Positions 1 to 9,141 of a DNA stretch of 64,000 nt are shown in pieces. Source of the DNA: Pseudomonas sp. Seg1 (lineage in GTDB: Bacteria > Pseudomonadota > Gammaproteobacteria > Pseudomonadales > Pseudomonadaceae); contig NZ_AP021903.1 in assembly GCF_018326005.1 (NCBI RefSeq), positions 2,606,001-2,670,000 on the forward strand, read 5' to 3'. The notes beneath the pieces were generated by a model that was not told the DNA's origin, ran no database searches, and saw only the letters and a list, made by a program, of their open reading frames with translations. The position numbers and the translations under genes are program-made. How positions within the stretch are numbered: the stretch's first letter is position 1; each line of letters begins with the position of its first letter.

Positions 1-318
1 CGAGGAGAAGCAGCGAAAACCGGGAGGCTCCTTGACGACATTTTCAGTGTCGACCACAAGCGTCTTGAGAATTTTCGCCAGCGCTTCTCGTCCTTGTACT
101 GGACGTTCGGGCCAGGTCAGCTTCTTCAATCTGCCTTGTGGGCAGCGTGTATCCGGAAAAAACAACTCGGCGGTCAGACGAGTTTGCTCAAGCGTGTTAC
201 CAAATGTTCCCGATCGGGGAACGTCTTCATCATGCAAAAGCAAAACGACGCCGTCAACGGTTTTGTAGTGATTATTTTTGAGCACTACATATTGTCGGAC
301 AAAGCAGTTCTGGAATGA
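1..318 (+). CDS. C-terminal part of an unknown protein (5' end outside window)
   Basis: Reading frame 1 is open from the first base to a TGA at 316-318, giving 105 residues that end in AVLE. Its composition is ordinary for a protein (mixed helix-forming and aromatic residues) rather than that of a GC-rich antisense shadow, and no competing frame looks better. I do not recognise the family. The gene converges on the acetyltransferase gene at 331-834, with 12 bases between the stops. The start lies upstream of the window, so the N-terminal domain and function cannot be judged. Confidence 0.45.
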   Translation, partial: RGEAAKTGRLLDDIFSVDHKRLENFRQRFSSLYWTFGPGQLLQSALWAACIRKKQLGGQTSLLKRVTKCSRSGNVFIMQKQNDAVNGFVVIIFEHYILSDKAVLE

Positions 319-330
319 GAAAGGATCCGT

Positions 331-834
331 TCAGGCAACGGAAAAGGGCGCACACAGAACGTAGAACGTGCACGGATAACCGTCCACTTCACACTGCTGC
401 TGAGTGAATTCGCCGCCGCTCAATGCAGGGATCAGCCCGGCCCAGAAGCGCTGTGCAGGCCGGTTGGCGTCGATATGGAAAATTTGCCACTGACCGGGGA
501 TTTTGCTCAAGAGGGCAGAGACGACAAACTGCGCGACGCCTTGGCCACGAAAGCGCCGCGTGAGGAAGAAGTACCCAATGTTGTGCTCGGCGCCGGCGAT
601 GTGGGTTGTGTCGTCTACGGTGACGAAACCGGCGAGTTCGCCGTCGACGCGAATCAGGAAGGGTCTGGTTGCCGGATGGCGCCAGTAATCGTCCTTGGGC
701 TGGATGCTGAAGAAACCATGCTCGGCCAGCTTCAGGGGCAGCCATTGGCTGAAGTCGTACATGTAGAACTGCATCAGGTTTTCAATGGTTTGCAGTTCAT
801 CGCGTTGGGCGGGGTGTAGTTCGATGGTGGGCAT
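331..834 (-). CDS. GNAT family N-acetyltransferase
   Basis: 167 residues, the normal length of a single-domain GNAT enzyme. The acetyl-CoA pyrophosphate loop is visible as RRFRGQGV (residues 93-100), preceded by the strand GYFFLT. The N-terminal half (FYMYDFSQWLP) resembles family members that start by describing the substrate-binding helix. The family transfers an acetyl group from acetyl-CoA to an amine; the substrate here is unknown. The gene stands alone, and a REP-type inverted repeat separates it from topB. Confidence 0.88.
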   Translation of the reverse strand: MPTIELHPAQRDELQTIENLMQFYMYDFSQWLPLKLAEHGFFSIQPKDDYWRHPATRPFLIRVDGELAGFVTVDDTTHIAGAEHNIGYFFLTRRFRGQGVAQFVVSALLSKIPGQWQIFHIDANRPAQRFWAGLIPALSGGEFTQQQCEVDGYPCTFYVLCAPFSVA

Positions 835-872
835 TTGGATTAACTCCCGGCGGTGATGAACCCGTTACAACA

Positions 873-993
873 CCTGTGGCGAGGGGATTTAGCGAAACGT
901 CGCACAGCCCCGATGGGGCACGAAGCGGCCCCGTAGGTGGAGGAAAGCTGGGGCCGCTTCGCAGCCCATCGGGGATAAATCCCCTCGCCACAG
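873..993. repeat. REP-type inverted repeat pair
   Basis: Two arms, cctgtggcgaggggattt and its near complement ending in cctcgccacag, flank an inner inverted pair (cgaagcggcc / ggccgcttcg). This is a REP doublet of the kind scattered through Pseudomonas intergenic DNA. It lies between the acetyltransferase and topB genes. Confidence 0.8.
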
Positions 994-1039
994 AATCCCC
1001 TTTGCCACAGAATTCCATTTGTCACAGGATACGTCGTCG

Positions 1040-2971
1040 CTACCTGGCGGTGCGTTTGGTTGTGCCGGTAGTTTTGCTACGGGTCGATTTGCGTTTCTTC
1101 TTCCACGGTGCAGCCGCTTTGCCGGCAGGCGGTGGGCCGCTGATGGTCAGGCTCAGGCCGGAGCAGCGGGTGACTTGCTTGCTCATCCACGCTGCCTGTT
1201 TGGTAACGAACTCTTCCAGGCTCATCTCGCCGCTCTGCACCATGTCCAGTGCCTGTTCCCAGATCGCCGTGGTGCCCGGGTCGGCAATCGCACGGGGCAC
1301 GGCGTCGATCAGGCTGAAAGCAGCAGGCGTTGCCGCCAAGGCCTTGCCGTTTTTCACCAGATAGCCGCGATCCAGCAAACCCTGAATGATCGACGCACGG
1401 GTGGCTTCGGTGCCGATGCCGGTGGTGTCCTTGAGTTTCTGTTTGAGCAGTGGATCCTCGACCAGTTTGGCGACGTTCTTCATCGCCTTGATCAGATCAC
1501 CCTCGGTGTAGGGCTTGGGCGGTTGCGTCCACAAATCCTTGAGCTTCACCCCGGCGACGGCGCACTCGATGCCCTGGCTCAGTGTCGGCAATGTTTGTGG
1601 CGCTGGAGACTCACGCCCCTTGGCGGGGGCGAGAGCCTCGGGCAAGGCGCGTTTCCAGCCCGGTTCAATGATCTGCTTGCCGACTGCGCGCAGGGCTTCA
1701 CCGGCGCAATCGAAATCGGCCTGGGTGCGATCGTATTCGTGGTTGGGCAGAAACTGCGCCAGATAACGCGCGCGGATCAATGTGTAAACCGCACGGTGCT
1801 TGCCGCTCAGGCGCTCAAGATTTTTCGCGGCGGCGGTGGGGATGATGCCGTGGTGCGCGCTGACCTTGGCGTCGTTCCATGCCCGGGAACGGCGCTGCGG
1901 GTCAAGAAAACCGTTCAACGCCTCAAGGCTTGGGTCGGCCTGCCGCAGCGCCGCGAGAATCCCCGGTGCCTCGCTGTGCTGACTCAGGGGCAGAAAACCG
2001 CAATCGCTGCGCGGATAGGTGACAACTTTGTAGGTTTCATAAAGCGCCTGGGCGATGTCGAGGGTCTCCTGCGCGCCAAGGCCGAGTTTCTTCGAGCAGA
2101 CTTCCTGCAAGGTGCCGAGATCGAAGGGCAGGGGCGCCACTTCGCGCATCCGCTCGGTTCGCAGTTTCACTACTCGCGCACTGGCGGCACTGCTGATGGC
2201 CGCTGCCGCTTGTTGCGCCAGTGCCTGATTCAGGCAGCGCTCCTGATCGTCACAAGCATCCGAAGGCGCCCGCCACTGCGCGGTAAACGGCGTCCCTTCA
2301 TGCAGCAATTCCACATCGATCGCCCAAAATGGCACCGGCACGAAATCGGCGATGCTGCGATCACGATCCACCACCAGCCGCAATGTCGGCGTCTGTACCC
2401 GACCGACCGGCAACACACCTTGATAACCCGACTGCCGGCCGAGAAGGGTGAACAGGCGACTCATGTTCATGCCGATCAGCCAGTCCGCCCTGGAGCGGCC
2501 GAGTGCCGAGTGATACAGGCTGAAGGTCTCTGCGCCCGGTTTCAGTGCAGCGAGCGCTTTGCGGATCGACGCCTCGTCGAGCGCCGATAACCACAACCGG
2601 CGGATCGGCCCGCGATAGCGGCAGTGCTCGACCAGTTCCCGGGCGATCATTTCGCCCTCACGGTCGGCGTCGGTGGCGATGATCAGTTCGCTGGCCTCGC
2701 CGAGCAGGCGTTTCACCGCTTTGTACTGGATGGCAGTGCGCGGCTTGACGGTCATTTTCCATTTGTCCGGAATGATCGGCAGATCCGCCAGCACCCAGCG
2801 CTTGTAGCGGGCGTCGTAGGCATCCGGCGGTGCAGTTTCCAGCAGGTGGCCGATGCACCAGGTCACCGTGACGTCCGTTCCCAGCCAGCAGCCGTCGCCG
2901 CGACGTCTGGCGCCGAGCACGGCCGCAATGTCTTTGGCCTGGGAAGGTTTTTCACAGAGGTACAGCCGCAT
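1040..2971 (-). CDS. topB: DNA topoisomerase III
   Basis: Type IA topoisomerase that cuts one strand, passes another and reseals; it decatenates DNA and resolves recombination intermediates with RecQ-type helicases. The N-terminal toprim domain carries EKPSQAK and the acidic DADREGE motif (residues 101-107). The 5Y-CAP domain follows with GRVQTPTLRL and the catalytic tyrosine in TYPRSDC (about Tyr319). The C-terminus is a Lys/Arg/Ser/Thr-rich tail typical of proteobacterial TopB. I chose the ATG at 2971 (MRLYLCEKP, matching the family N-terminus) over the in-frame ATG at 2980; neither has a strong ribosome binding site. A LexA-like box lies 73 bases upstream. Confidence 0.96.
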   Translation of the reverse strand: MRLYLCEKPSQAKDIAAVLGARRRGDGCWLGTDVTVTWCIGHLLETAPPDAYDARYKRWVLADLPIIPDKWKMTVKPRTAIQYKAVKRLLGEASELIIATDADREGEMIARELVEHCRYRGPIRRLWLSALDEASIRKALAALKPGAETFSLYHSALGRSRADWLIGMNMSRLFTLLGRQSGYQGVLPVGRVQTPTLRLVVDRDRSIADFVPVPFWAIDVELLHEGTPFTAQWRAPSDACDDQERCLNQALAQQAAAAISSAASARVVKLRTERMREVAPLPFDLGTLQEVCSKKLGLGAQETLDIAQALYETYKVVTYPRSDCGFLPLSQHSEAPGILAALRQADPSLEALNGFLDPQRRSRAWNDAKVSAHHGIIPTAAAKNLERLSGKHRAVYTLIRARYLAQFLPNHEYDRTQADFDCAGEALRAVGKQIIEPGWKRALPEALAPAKGRESPAPQTLPTLSQGIECAVAGVKLKDLWTQPPKPYTEGDLIKAMKNVAKLVEDPLLKQKLKDTTGIGTEATRASIIQGLLDRGYLVKNGKALAATPAAFSLIDAVPRAIADPGTTAIWEQALDMVQSGEMSLEEFVTKQAAWMSKQVTRCSGLSLTISGPPPAGKAAAPWKKKRKSTRSKTTGTTKRTAR

Positions 2972-3043
2972 AACCACCATCGTCGATCAATGTCCGCAGA
3001 GGTGCACAGAATGGCCGGAGTTGGCGCCACGGGCAACTTTTAT

Positions 3044-3059
3044 CTGTATGGATATACAG
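3044..3059. promoter_or_regulatory. LexA-like SOS box
   Basis: CTGTATGGATATACAG has the CTG-N10-CAG form, with an AT-rich core close to the gammaproteobacterial LexA consensus CTGTATATATATACAG. It is embedded in a longer inverted repeat (TTTATCTGTAT / ATACAGATAAA). It lies 73 bases upstream of the chosen topB start and 190 bases upstream of the serralysin start. Control of topB is inferred from proximity. Confidence 0.6.
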
Positions 3060-3249
3060 ATAAAAAGAGTTGCGGGAAATGACGGGTAATTCGGGGGCAC
3101 CGCACAGCACTATTGAGAAATTGATTAGTACCCGGTTTGCAGCTGTGTCAGGTTTTTTGGCGATTCACAAACGCGAGTGACAGGACGATCTCGCCAGGAG
3201 ATCGCCGTGGTCTGTCGACACTGACTACTCAGAAACAAGGAAGTCCACC

Positions 3250-4656
3250 ATGGCTCAAGCCAAAGCGAAAACCAGCAGCGCCTACGATGAAATCAACACC
3301 TTCAGCCACTTGTATGACCGTGGTGTCGGGCTGGTCAATGGCAAACCGTCGTTCACCGCCGATCAGGCCGCTGACGAAATCCTGCGCAAGAACCTGGCGT
3401 GGGGCGACAAGAATGCTGACGGCAAAATCGACCTCAGCTACACCTTCCTGACCGAGAAACCCGCGAACTACAACCCGAAACTCGGCAACTTCAGCGAGTT
3501 CAGCGCCCTGCAAAAGGCGCAAGCCGTGTTGGCCATGCAATCCTGGGCCGATGTGGCCAAGGTCACGTTCACTGAAGGCAAGGGCGGCGACGGCCACATG
3601 ACCTTCGGCAACTACGACGTGAGCACCGGTGGTGCCGCGTTTGCTTACCTGCCGAGTGGCGGCAGCTACGACGGTCAGTCGTGGTATCTGATCAACGATC
3701 AATATCAGGTCAACAAAACCCCTGGCACCAACAACTACGGGCGCCAGACCCTGACCCACGAAATCGGTCACACCCTCGGCCTGTCACACCCGGGCGCCTA
3801 CAACGCCGGCAATGGCAGCCCGACCTACAACGACGCCAAATACGCTGAAGATACCCGTGGCTACAGCCTGATGAGCTACTGGAGCGAAGCCAACACCGAC
3901 CAGAACTTCAGCAAGGATGGCAGCGGTGCGTACGCGTCGGCGCCGTTGCTGGACGATATTGTTGCGGTGCAGAAACTCTACGACGCCAACTATGAGACTC
4001 GCGCCGATAACACCACCTACGGTTTCGGTTCCAACGCCGGGCGCGATTTCTACAGCGCCACGTCGGCGTCGTCGAAACTGGTGTTCTCGGTGTGGGACGG
4101 TGGCGGTGATGACACCCTGAATTTCTCCGGTTTCACCCAGAACCAGAAGATCAACCTCAATGAAGGCTCGTTCTCCGATGTCGGCGGCCTGGTGGGCAAC
4201 GTTTCGATTGCTTACGGTGTGACCGTGGAGAATGCGGTGGGCGGTTCGGGCAATGACCTGCTGATCGGCAATTCGGCGATCAACCATCTGTTCGGCGGTG
4301 CCGGCAACGACATCCTTTACGGCGGTGGCGGCGCGGATGTGCTGTGGGGCGGCGAGGGTGCAGACACTTTCGTGTTCGGCGCGGCCAGCGACTCGACCAA
4401 CAACCAGCCGGACTGGATCATGGATTTCAAAAGCGGCCTGGACAAGATCGACCTGTCGGGCATTGCCGAGTTTGCAACGGGTGCGGCTACGCTGAACTTC
4501 GTCAGTAATTTCACCGGCCATGCTGGCGATGCGATCCTGACGTACTACGCGCAGCACGGTCAGACCGGGCTGCTGGTCGACCTGACGGGGCAGGGGCAGG
4601 TTGATTTTGCCGTGGGTGTGGTGGGGCAGGCGGTGGCGACAGACATTGTTGCGTGA
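3250..4656 (+). CDS. aprA: Serralysin-type alkaline zinc metalloprotease
   Basis: Secreted metzincin of the M10B family, about the usual size (468 residues). The zinc site is [12 protein letters not shown] (His170, Glu171, His174, His180) and the Met-turn region reads SLMSYWSE. The C-terminal half holds RTX-type calcium-binding nonapeptides ([34 protein letters not shown]). There is no Sec signal peptide, and the end (VATDIVA) resembles the C-terminal type I secretion signal of serralysins. AAGGA lies 8 bases before the ATG, and a small hairpin (3186-3204) sits in the leader. The usual neighbours, inhibitor aprI and exporter aprDEF, are absent here, so export must rely on a transporter encoded elsewhere. 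Confidence 0.95.
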   Translation: MAQAKAKTSSAYDEINTFSHLYDRGVGLVNGKPSFTADQAADEILRKNLAWGDKNADGKIDLSYTFLTEKPANYNPKLGNFSEFSALQKAQAVLAMQSWADVAKVTFTEGKGGDGHMTFGNYDVSTGGAAFAYLPSGGSYDGQSWYLINDQYQVNKTPGTNNYGRQTLTHEIGHTLGLSHPGAYNAGNGSPTYNDAKYAEDTRGYSLMSYWSEANTDQNFSKDGSGAYASAPLLDDIVAVQKLYDANYETRADNTTYGFGSNAGRDFYSATSASSKLVFSVWDGGGDDTLNFSGFTQNQKINLNEGSFSDVGGLVGNVSIAYGVTVENAVGGSGNDLLIGNSAINHLFGGAGNDILYGGGGADVLWGGEGADTFVFGAASDSTNNQPDWIMDFKSGLDKIDLSGIAEFATGAATLNFVSNFTGHAGDAILTYYAQHGQTGLLVDLTGQGQVDFAVGVVGQAVATDIVA

Positions 4657-4691
4657 TTTGCTGACTCTGTAGATTCAGGGCATGCATGCCT

Positions 4692-4827
4692 CCTGTGGCG
4701 AGGGAGCTTGCTCCCGCTCGGCGGCGAAGCCGTCGCAAAATCGAAATTCGCGTTATACCTGACACACCGCGATTGTTGATTTTGGGGCCGCTTCGCAGCC
4801 CAGCGGGAGCAAGCTCCCTCGCCACAG
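4692..4827. repeat. REP-type inverted repeat pair
   Basis: Arms cctgtggcgagggagcttgc and its complement gcaagctccctcgccacag enclose about 95 bases. The element lies directly downstream of the protease gene, where it could also protect the 3' end of the mRNA. Confidence 0.85.
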
Positions 4828-4852
4828 TTCGTTCATGTCCTTGGAGAAACCC

Positions 4853-5221
4853 ATGAAAAGCTCCGGCCCCAGCCCCGTCATCTCCCTCGAAGAACTCCCA
4901 GGTTGTCTGTTGGTGAAGTTCCACGGCATTCAGGTTGCCGCCTCTTCCCACGTACTGGTGCTCAACGAGGCCAACTACCCGCCGGTGTACTACGTCCCTC
5001 GCGAAGACATCGACGAAAAATATTTCGCCCGTACCGACCACACCAGTTATTGCCCATACAAGGGCGATGCCAACTACTTCAGTCTGCAGATACCGGGGCA
5101 TGAGGGTGCGAATGCGGTGTGGACTTACGAGAATCCGAAAGTGTCGGTGACAGCGATCCGTGATTACGTGGCGTTTTATCCGGATCAGGTGAAGTTTGAG
5201 GTGATCAAGGCTGAAACTTGA
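4853..5221 (+). CDS. DUF427 domain protein
   Basis: 122-residue single-domain protein. The central stretch with PPVYYVPREDIDEKYF followed by SYCPYKGDANYFSL is characteristic of the DUF427 (NTP_transf_9-like) fold, a small beta-barrel of unknown biochemical role. The ATG at 4853 is preferred over 4835 because TTGGAG lies at the right distance before it. The gene ends at a hairpin shared with the convergent SGNH hydrolase gene. Function is unknown. Confidence 0.85.
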   Translation: MKSSGPSPVISLEELPGCLLVKFHGIQVAASSHVLVLNEANYPPVYYVPREDIDEKYFARTDHTSYCPYKGDANYFSLQIPGHEGANAVWTYENPKVSVTAIRDYVAFYPDQVKFEVIKAET

Positions 5222-5229
5222 AGGGAACA

Positions 5230-5257
5230 GCCCGCCACTGCGTGAGCGGTGGCGGGC
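5230..5257. terminator. Bidirectional terminator-like hairpin
   Basis: A perfect 9-bp stem (gcccgccac / gtggcgggc) with a 10-base loop lies in the 42-base gap between two convergent stop codons. The T-rich tail is weak on both sides. Confidence 0.6.
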
Positions 5258-5263
5258 CTGGGG

Positions 5264-6346
5264 TTATTTGCCTTTACGCTTGGCGGCGGGTTTGGCTTTG
5301 GTCGTTGTCGCTTTGCGGGTGCGATTGGTGTGCTTGACCACAGGCGGCGGTGGCGCGGCAACCCATTGTGCCTGAGCAGGGGCCGGCAGGGTTGATTGCG
5401 AGGCCGCCAGCGATTGATCGAGCTGCTGGAATGACGCCAGTGCATTGGCTTTGGCTTCGCTCAGGACGGCCGCGAGTTTTGGCGTAAGCAGCGAATCCAT
5501 CTTCTTCTCGAAGACAGCGGCCATGCGTTTGTAGGCAAGGGCATTGAGGTGCAGTTCGTTGATCCAGTCTTCGTCTTTGATCAGGTCGCGCAAATCCAGG
5601 TAGTGGACATCTGTATTGCTATCGGCGACGGATTTGAGCATGTCATTGAACTGGTCGATGAAGTCCGCGACGATCTTGCGTTGTATCTGCGGGTCCATGA
5701 TGTTCTTGCGCGTCAGAGACGGGCGAATCCACGGCCCGATGAATCGATAGTTACCGAAATTGACCACGCCTTTTCCCGTGGGAATGGCGCGGCCGTAACC
5801 GTGGAAAATGATTTTGGTTTTGGGGCTGACGGCTTTGACACGCTTGATCATGTCTTCGTAACTGCCGCGAAACACCCGGTCGATGGTGTCGTTGACGTAA
5901 TTGGTGCGCAGCAAGGACGGGGGCGAGGAATCAGCGTGGTTCAGGAAAGACGCAAACTCATCGCCGGCGATGTCATTGCCACCGGCGGAGAACAGAAAAA
6001 ACGCCGGTTTGGTGCTTTTGATTTCAGCCAGCACATCGGCCAACTCCACCGGTTTGCGTGTCCACGAGCCTTCCTTGATCTCTGTGCCGTACACCATGTT
6101 TTCCAAGGTGTCGCCGCCTGTGGCGAAGCTCTTGATCTTGTAACCGGACGTCAATTTCAGCCACTTGATGATGTCCACGCCGGGCAAATAGTCGAACCAG
6201 GAGTCACCCTGTGCCACGACGTCCACGCCATTGGAACCGAAGAAAAATCCTGCAGCGGCACCCGGTGCCACTTTTTGTGCCGGCTGATCGTGTTGCCAGA
6301 TCGCCAGATTGATTTTCGCTAATGCATCTTCACTTTCGTAGTTCAT
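5264..6346 (-). CDS. SGNH/GDSL-type hydrolase
   Basis: 360 residues. The block I motif is AQGDSWFDY with the predicted nucleophile Ser49. GGD (residues 78-80) lies in the following block, and SAGGND supplies block III (Asn124). The block V histidine is His266 in DWINELH. These are the catalytic elements of SGNH esterases and lipases. There is no signal peptide. The C-terminal 60 residues are a Pro/Ala/Lys/Arg-rich tail (KPAAKRKGK end), probably disordered and basic. The gene is the last of a three-gene minus-strand set, 141 bases after the beta-sandwich gene. The substrate is unknown; an ester-hydrolysing role is inferred from the motifs. Confidence 0.85.
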   Translation of the reverse strand: MNYESEDALAKINLAIWQHDQPAQKVAPGAAAGFFFGSNGVDVVAQGDSWFDYLPGVDIIKWLKLTSGYKIKSFATGGDTLENMVYGTEIKEGSWTRKPVELADVLAEIKSTKPAFFLFSAGGNDIAGDEFASFLNHADSSPPSLLRTNYVNDTIDRVFRGSYEDMIKRVKAVSPKTKIIFHGYGRAIPTGKGVVNFGNYRFIGPWIRPSLTRKNIMDPQIQRKIVADFIDQFNDMLKSVADSNTDVHYLDLRDLIKDEDWINELHLNALAYKRMAAVFEKKMDSLLTPKLAAVLSEAKANALASFQQLDQSLAASQSTLPAPAQAQWVAAPPPPVVKHTNRTRKATTTKAKPAAKRKGK

Positions 6347-6487
6347 GTCGGCAGTCCTTTTTTATCGGATAAAACGCACGGGAACCGACAGTTCGCGGGT
6401 TCCTGTCATTGAGTCCGAACGACGTCTTGAAGGTGCTGCTACGTCCAGACTTTTCAGCACTTCGGCGGCGCGACAGGTGCCGTGGGG

Positions 6488-6907
6488 TCAACGCCAGATT
6501 TGCAGGCTGATCGCGCCATGGTTGTTGAAATACATTGGCCTTACATCGTTGGCGAAACACCTGAGTTGACCGGATGTCGTTGCCACCCAGCCGACCGGCC
6601 AGCGCAGGCCATCACCGATGGCGAAGAGGCTCTGTGGATTCTTATCGATCGAGCCGATCAGTGTGAACCACGTGGCGTCTTGCGCCTTGCAACGCAGTAA
6701 ACGCTCGAACGGCTTGAGATGTGCCACCGCTGCACCATTGGGATCGTGTATCTGTCGCCAGTCGAGCCAGACTCCACTGGCGCGGAAAAAATAGCGTTCG
6801 CCGGCGATCAACATGACCGGTGTCGGGCACCAGGGATCGTTCGCCTGGATGTCGACGGTATGCAACAGTTCTTGAGCGCCCAGAGGCGCGATCCGGGTGG
6901 CTGGCAC
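6488..6907 (-). CDS. PA-IL-like beta-sandwich protein (possible lectin)
   Basis: 139 residues. The pattern of a short strand, LIAGERYFFRASGVWLDW, a GxxxxNPQSLFAIGDG stretch and the end FANDVRPMYFNNHGAISLQI resembles the galactose-binding fold of P. aeruginosa PA-IL (LecA), whose calcium and sugar loop has a similar ND-x-x-x-x-Y-x-NN-x-G ending. Overall similarity is low, so sugar binding is inferred. The gene starts 14 bases after the stop of the protease/lipase fusion gene, and both proteins begin with MPATR. Joint translation is likely. There is no signal peptide. Confidence 0.55.
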   Translation of the reverse strand: MPATRIAPLGAQELLHTVDIQANDPWCPTPVMLIAGERYFFRASGVWLDWRQIHDPNGAAVAHLKPFERLLRCKAQDATWFTLIGSIDKNPQSLFAIGDGLRWPVGWVATTSGQLRCFANDVRPMYFNNHGAISLQIWR

Positions 6908-6921
6908 GTGATTCTCCAGAC

Positions 6922-9141
6922 TCAGTAATTGAGGTCGATCAGCGGCTGATGCAGAGCCTCATCGGGGCCGAGCTTGAGGATCGTCTTCAAGGTTCTCGTC
7001 ATGGCGGTCAAGTCATTGTCAAAGCCACCGTGGGACGTATCGGCCTTGATGTTCGGCCCGTAGGTCATTTTCGCATCGTTATAGATGTGCAGAGTCTTTG
7101 CGAAGCTGGCGGCGAGGCCGTTGCCCGTGGCGGCGAAGCCTGAAGGAATATTGTTGTTCCAGTAGAAGTTGTTCCATTGCAGCGTCATGTCCTGAGCGGC
7201 AATGTTCCATTCGCAAGCATCGGGCTTGCTGAAGTCCAGGTACGCGCCGTCGAGACTTTTGGCCATGCCCAGCAGCGGCATGCGCTGCAACTCTTCATAG
7301 GAACGGGAGACGAGATAAAGCAATGACTTGTTGTAAACACGAATGACGTTATCGGCCTGTTCGCGTTTGTCGGACATGATGTGCAAATGGAAGTTTTCGC
7401 GCTCAAGGCCGCCGTTTTCGATGACTTTGCGATAAGTGCGATTGGCGAAGTCGAGCGTGCAGGCCGGTGCCAGCAGCGTCGAAGTGGCAATGGGCAAGCC
7501 CCGTGCCCAGAGCAATTGAATCAGATGACCATTGATCAGCGAGCCTGCCGAGTGGCCAATCAAGTGCAATTCGACGCGAGTGGCGCCCAGATCCCCTACC
7601 AGTTTTTTCAGATTGTCGGCCATTTCCAGCAAGCCGCGTGGGGTGAAGCTCGCGATTGAGGCGGCTTCCGCGTTTTGTTTCATCTGGCTCCATTGGTCGC
7701 CGCCGAGTTTTTTCGTGACCATTTCCACTGTGCGGTCGAGTCCCTCAACGGCTTTGTCCTTGATCACTTTCAAGATGTCGCCAAACCCCCCGGACTCTGG
7801 AAACAAGCCGGGGAAGGTGTCTTTGACGATATCTGCCAGGGTTTCCAGAATCCCGGTGCGCCAAGTGACAAAGAGCGGATAAATCCCGTTCTCGAGGAAA
7901 TAGGGCGCCATCGCACAAATGCGGCTGATGGAGTCCTTTTCCGAATTGATTCCCCCGTGGGAAAACACAGCGATGCGCAGCACCTTCGGCTTTTGCGCGG
8001 CTGGCAGGTTGTCATACCAGGCCTTGGGCGCCTGGCGAACAATCCGTGCCACGCCCGCACGAACGTTTTCAACATCGGTCAGGCGCGGGCCGATGCTGCC
8101 ATTGTTTTCCATGACCACGGTCAGCCCGTAAGCCTGATCCGTGGTCAATGCCGGTGGACCCTTGCGATCCGGTTGGCGCGAGTCGGCGGACAGCAGAGAG
8201 ACCCCATCGCGTTTGGCGCTCGATTGCGGCAAGGCATTGCGAAATACTGATTGCTCATCACTTTGGTTTTTGGAAGGTTTTGCATTACGTGAAGCCGCAC
8301 CGTGCTTGATCGGCACCCCCAGTGCGACGGCCCAGGCGTCAGTGCCGTTGGCCAGCCAGTCTTCGTACGTCAGGATCGCGAAACCCGAGAATCCCCATTG
8401 AGTGGACCAGGAGTTCTGTACGATGAAACCTTCATGGGTGTAGCCGATCAAGGCAAATGCATGTCCACCTTTGGCTTTTGGCTTCCATCTGATGACAGGC
8501 AATTGCGCGGTACTTTGAAAGGCCTTGGCTTCACCCTTGGAGCTGATCGCCCAGCCTTCATGCACCGTGGCTGAAACGTAAAGTGCGCCGGTTTCATACA
8601 GCGCTGCCATCATGGCGGTGATGTCGTCCTTTTCGACCCGGTAATAGACGCCCAAGGGGCGCGTCACCGCATCTTCAGCCCAATTGGCGGCAGGGGCCTC
8701 GAATGCCGGCACGCTGCCGTCGGGGGCAACGGAGTAAGGCCACAGGCTTTTTTCGCAGACGCCGTGTTTGTGCCAGCCCTTCAAGGCTCCGCGACAACTG
8801 GAACCCGAATAGTCTTCGCCAGGCCATTCGTCATACAGTTTGGCCAGGTGGTAGAGCTGACGTGGGCTGGTTTGCACCGATTCAGCGTCCCGCCGCCACA
8901 ACAGATAGTTGATGACCGCTGAGAGACCGAACCCGGTGCAGGCGCCTTCTTTTCCCTGAAAGAGCACCATTTGCCTATTCAGGTAATCGGCCAGTTTTTC
9001 GGTGACGTCCTTGTCCGATGGGAAAGATGCCGGCAGTGATTGCACACGGGCGGTGAAGATCCGGTCACGGAGGTCGAGGCGGTCCGGCCGGGCGTCGAGC
9101 GTAATGGTGGAATCGGGCAAGGAAAAACGTGTAGCAGGCAT
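6922..9141 (-). CDS. Two-domain protein: papain-like cysteine protease plus alpha/beta hydrolase
   Basis: 739 residues from the ATG at 9141, which has GAGGAC upstream; an upstream in-frame ATG at 9177 lacks this. Residues 20-280 form a C1 (papain-like) peptidase: oxyanion Gln62 lies six residues before Cys68 (GACTGFG), His227 is in GGHAFALIGY and Asn243 in VQNSWSTQWG. After a Ser/Lys-rich linker (about 281-335), residues 335-739 look like an alpha/beta hydrolase with an early FSHGG loop and the nucleophile elbow GHSAG (Ser531). I know of no named family with this combination. There is no signal peptide. It heads the three-gene set that continues with the PA-IL-like and SGNH genes. Confidence 0.8.
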   Translation of the reverse strand: MPATRFSLPDSTITLDARPDRLDLRDRIFTARVQSLPASFPSDKDVTEKLADYLNRQMVLFQGKEGACTGFGLSAVINYLLWRRDAESVQTSPRQLYHLAKLYDEWPGEDYSGSSCRGALKGWHKHGVCEKSLWPYSVAPDGSVPAFEAPAANWAEDAVTRPLGVYYRVEKDDITAMMAALYETGALYVSATVHEGWAISSKGEAKAFQSTAQLPVIRWKPKAKGGHAFALIGYTHEGFIVQNSWSTQWGFSGFAILTYEDWLANGTDAWAVALGVPIKHGAASRNAKPSKNQSDEQSVFRNALPQSSAKRDGVSLLSADSRQPDRKGPPALTTDQAYGLTVVMENNGSIGPRLTDVENVRAGVARIVRQAPKAWYDNLPAAQKPKVLRIAVFSHGGINSEKDSISRICAMAPYFLENGIYPLFVTWRTGILETLADIVKDTFPGLFPESGGFGDILKVIKDKAVEGLDRTVEMVTKKLGGDQWSQMKQNAEAASIASFTPRGLLEMADNLKKLVGDLGATRVELHLIGHSAGSLINGHLIQLLWARGLPIATSTLLAPACTLDFANRTYRKVIENGGLERENFHLHIMSDKREQADNVIRVYNKSLLYLVSRSYEELQRMPLLGMAKSLDGAYLDFSKPDACEWNIAAQDMTLQWNNFYWNNNIPSGFAATGNGLAASFAKTLHIYNDAKMTYGPNIKADTSHGGFDNDLTAMTRTLKTILKLGPDEALHQPLIDLNY

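Noticed and set aside
1019..2590. Long plus-strand open frame of 523 codons opposite topB
   Set aside because: It is the antisense of a well-supported topoisomerase gene; its Gln/Arg/Gly-rich composition is typical of a shadow frame in GC-rich DNA.
6488..6907. Naming the beta-sandwich protein LecA
   Set aside because: It only resembles the fold and the terminal loop; it is longer than LecA and the sugar-binding residues are not clearly conserved.
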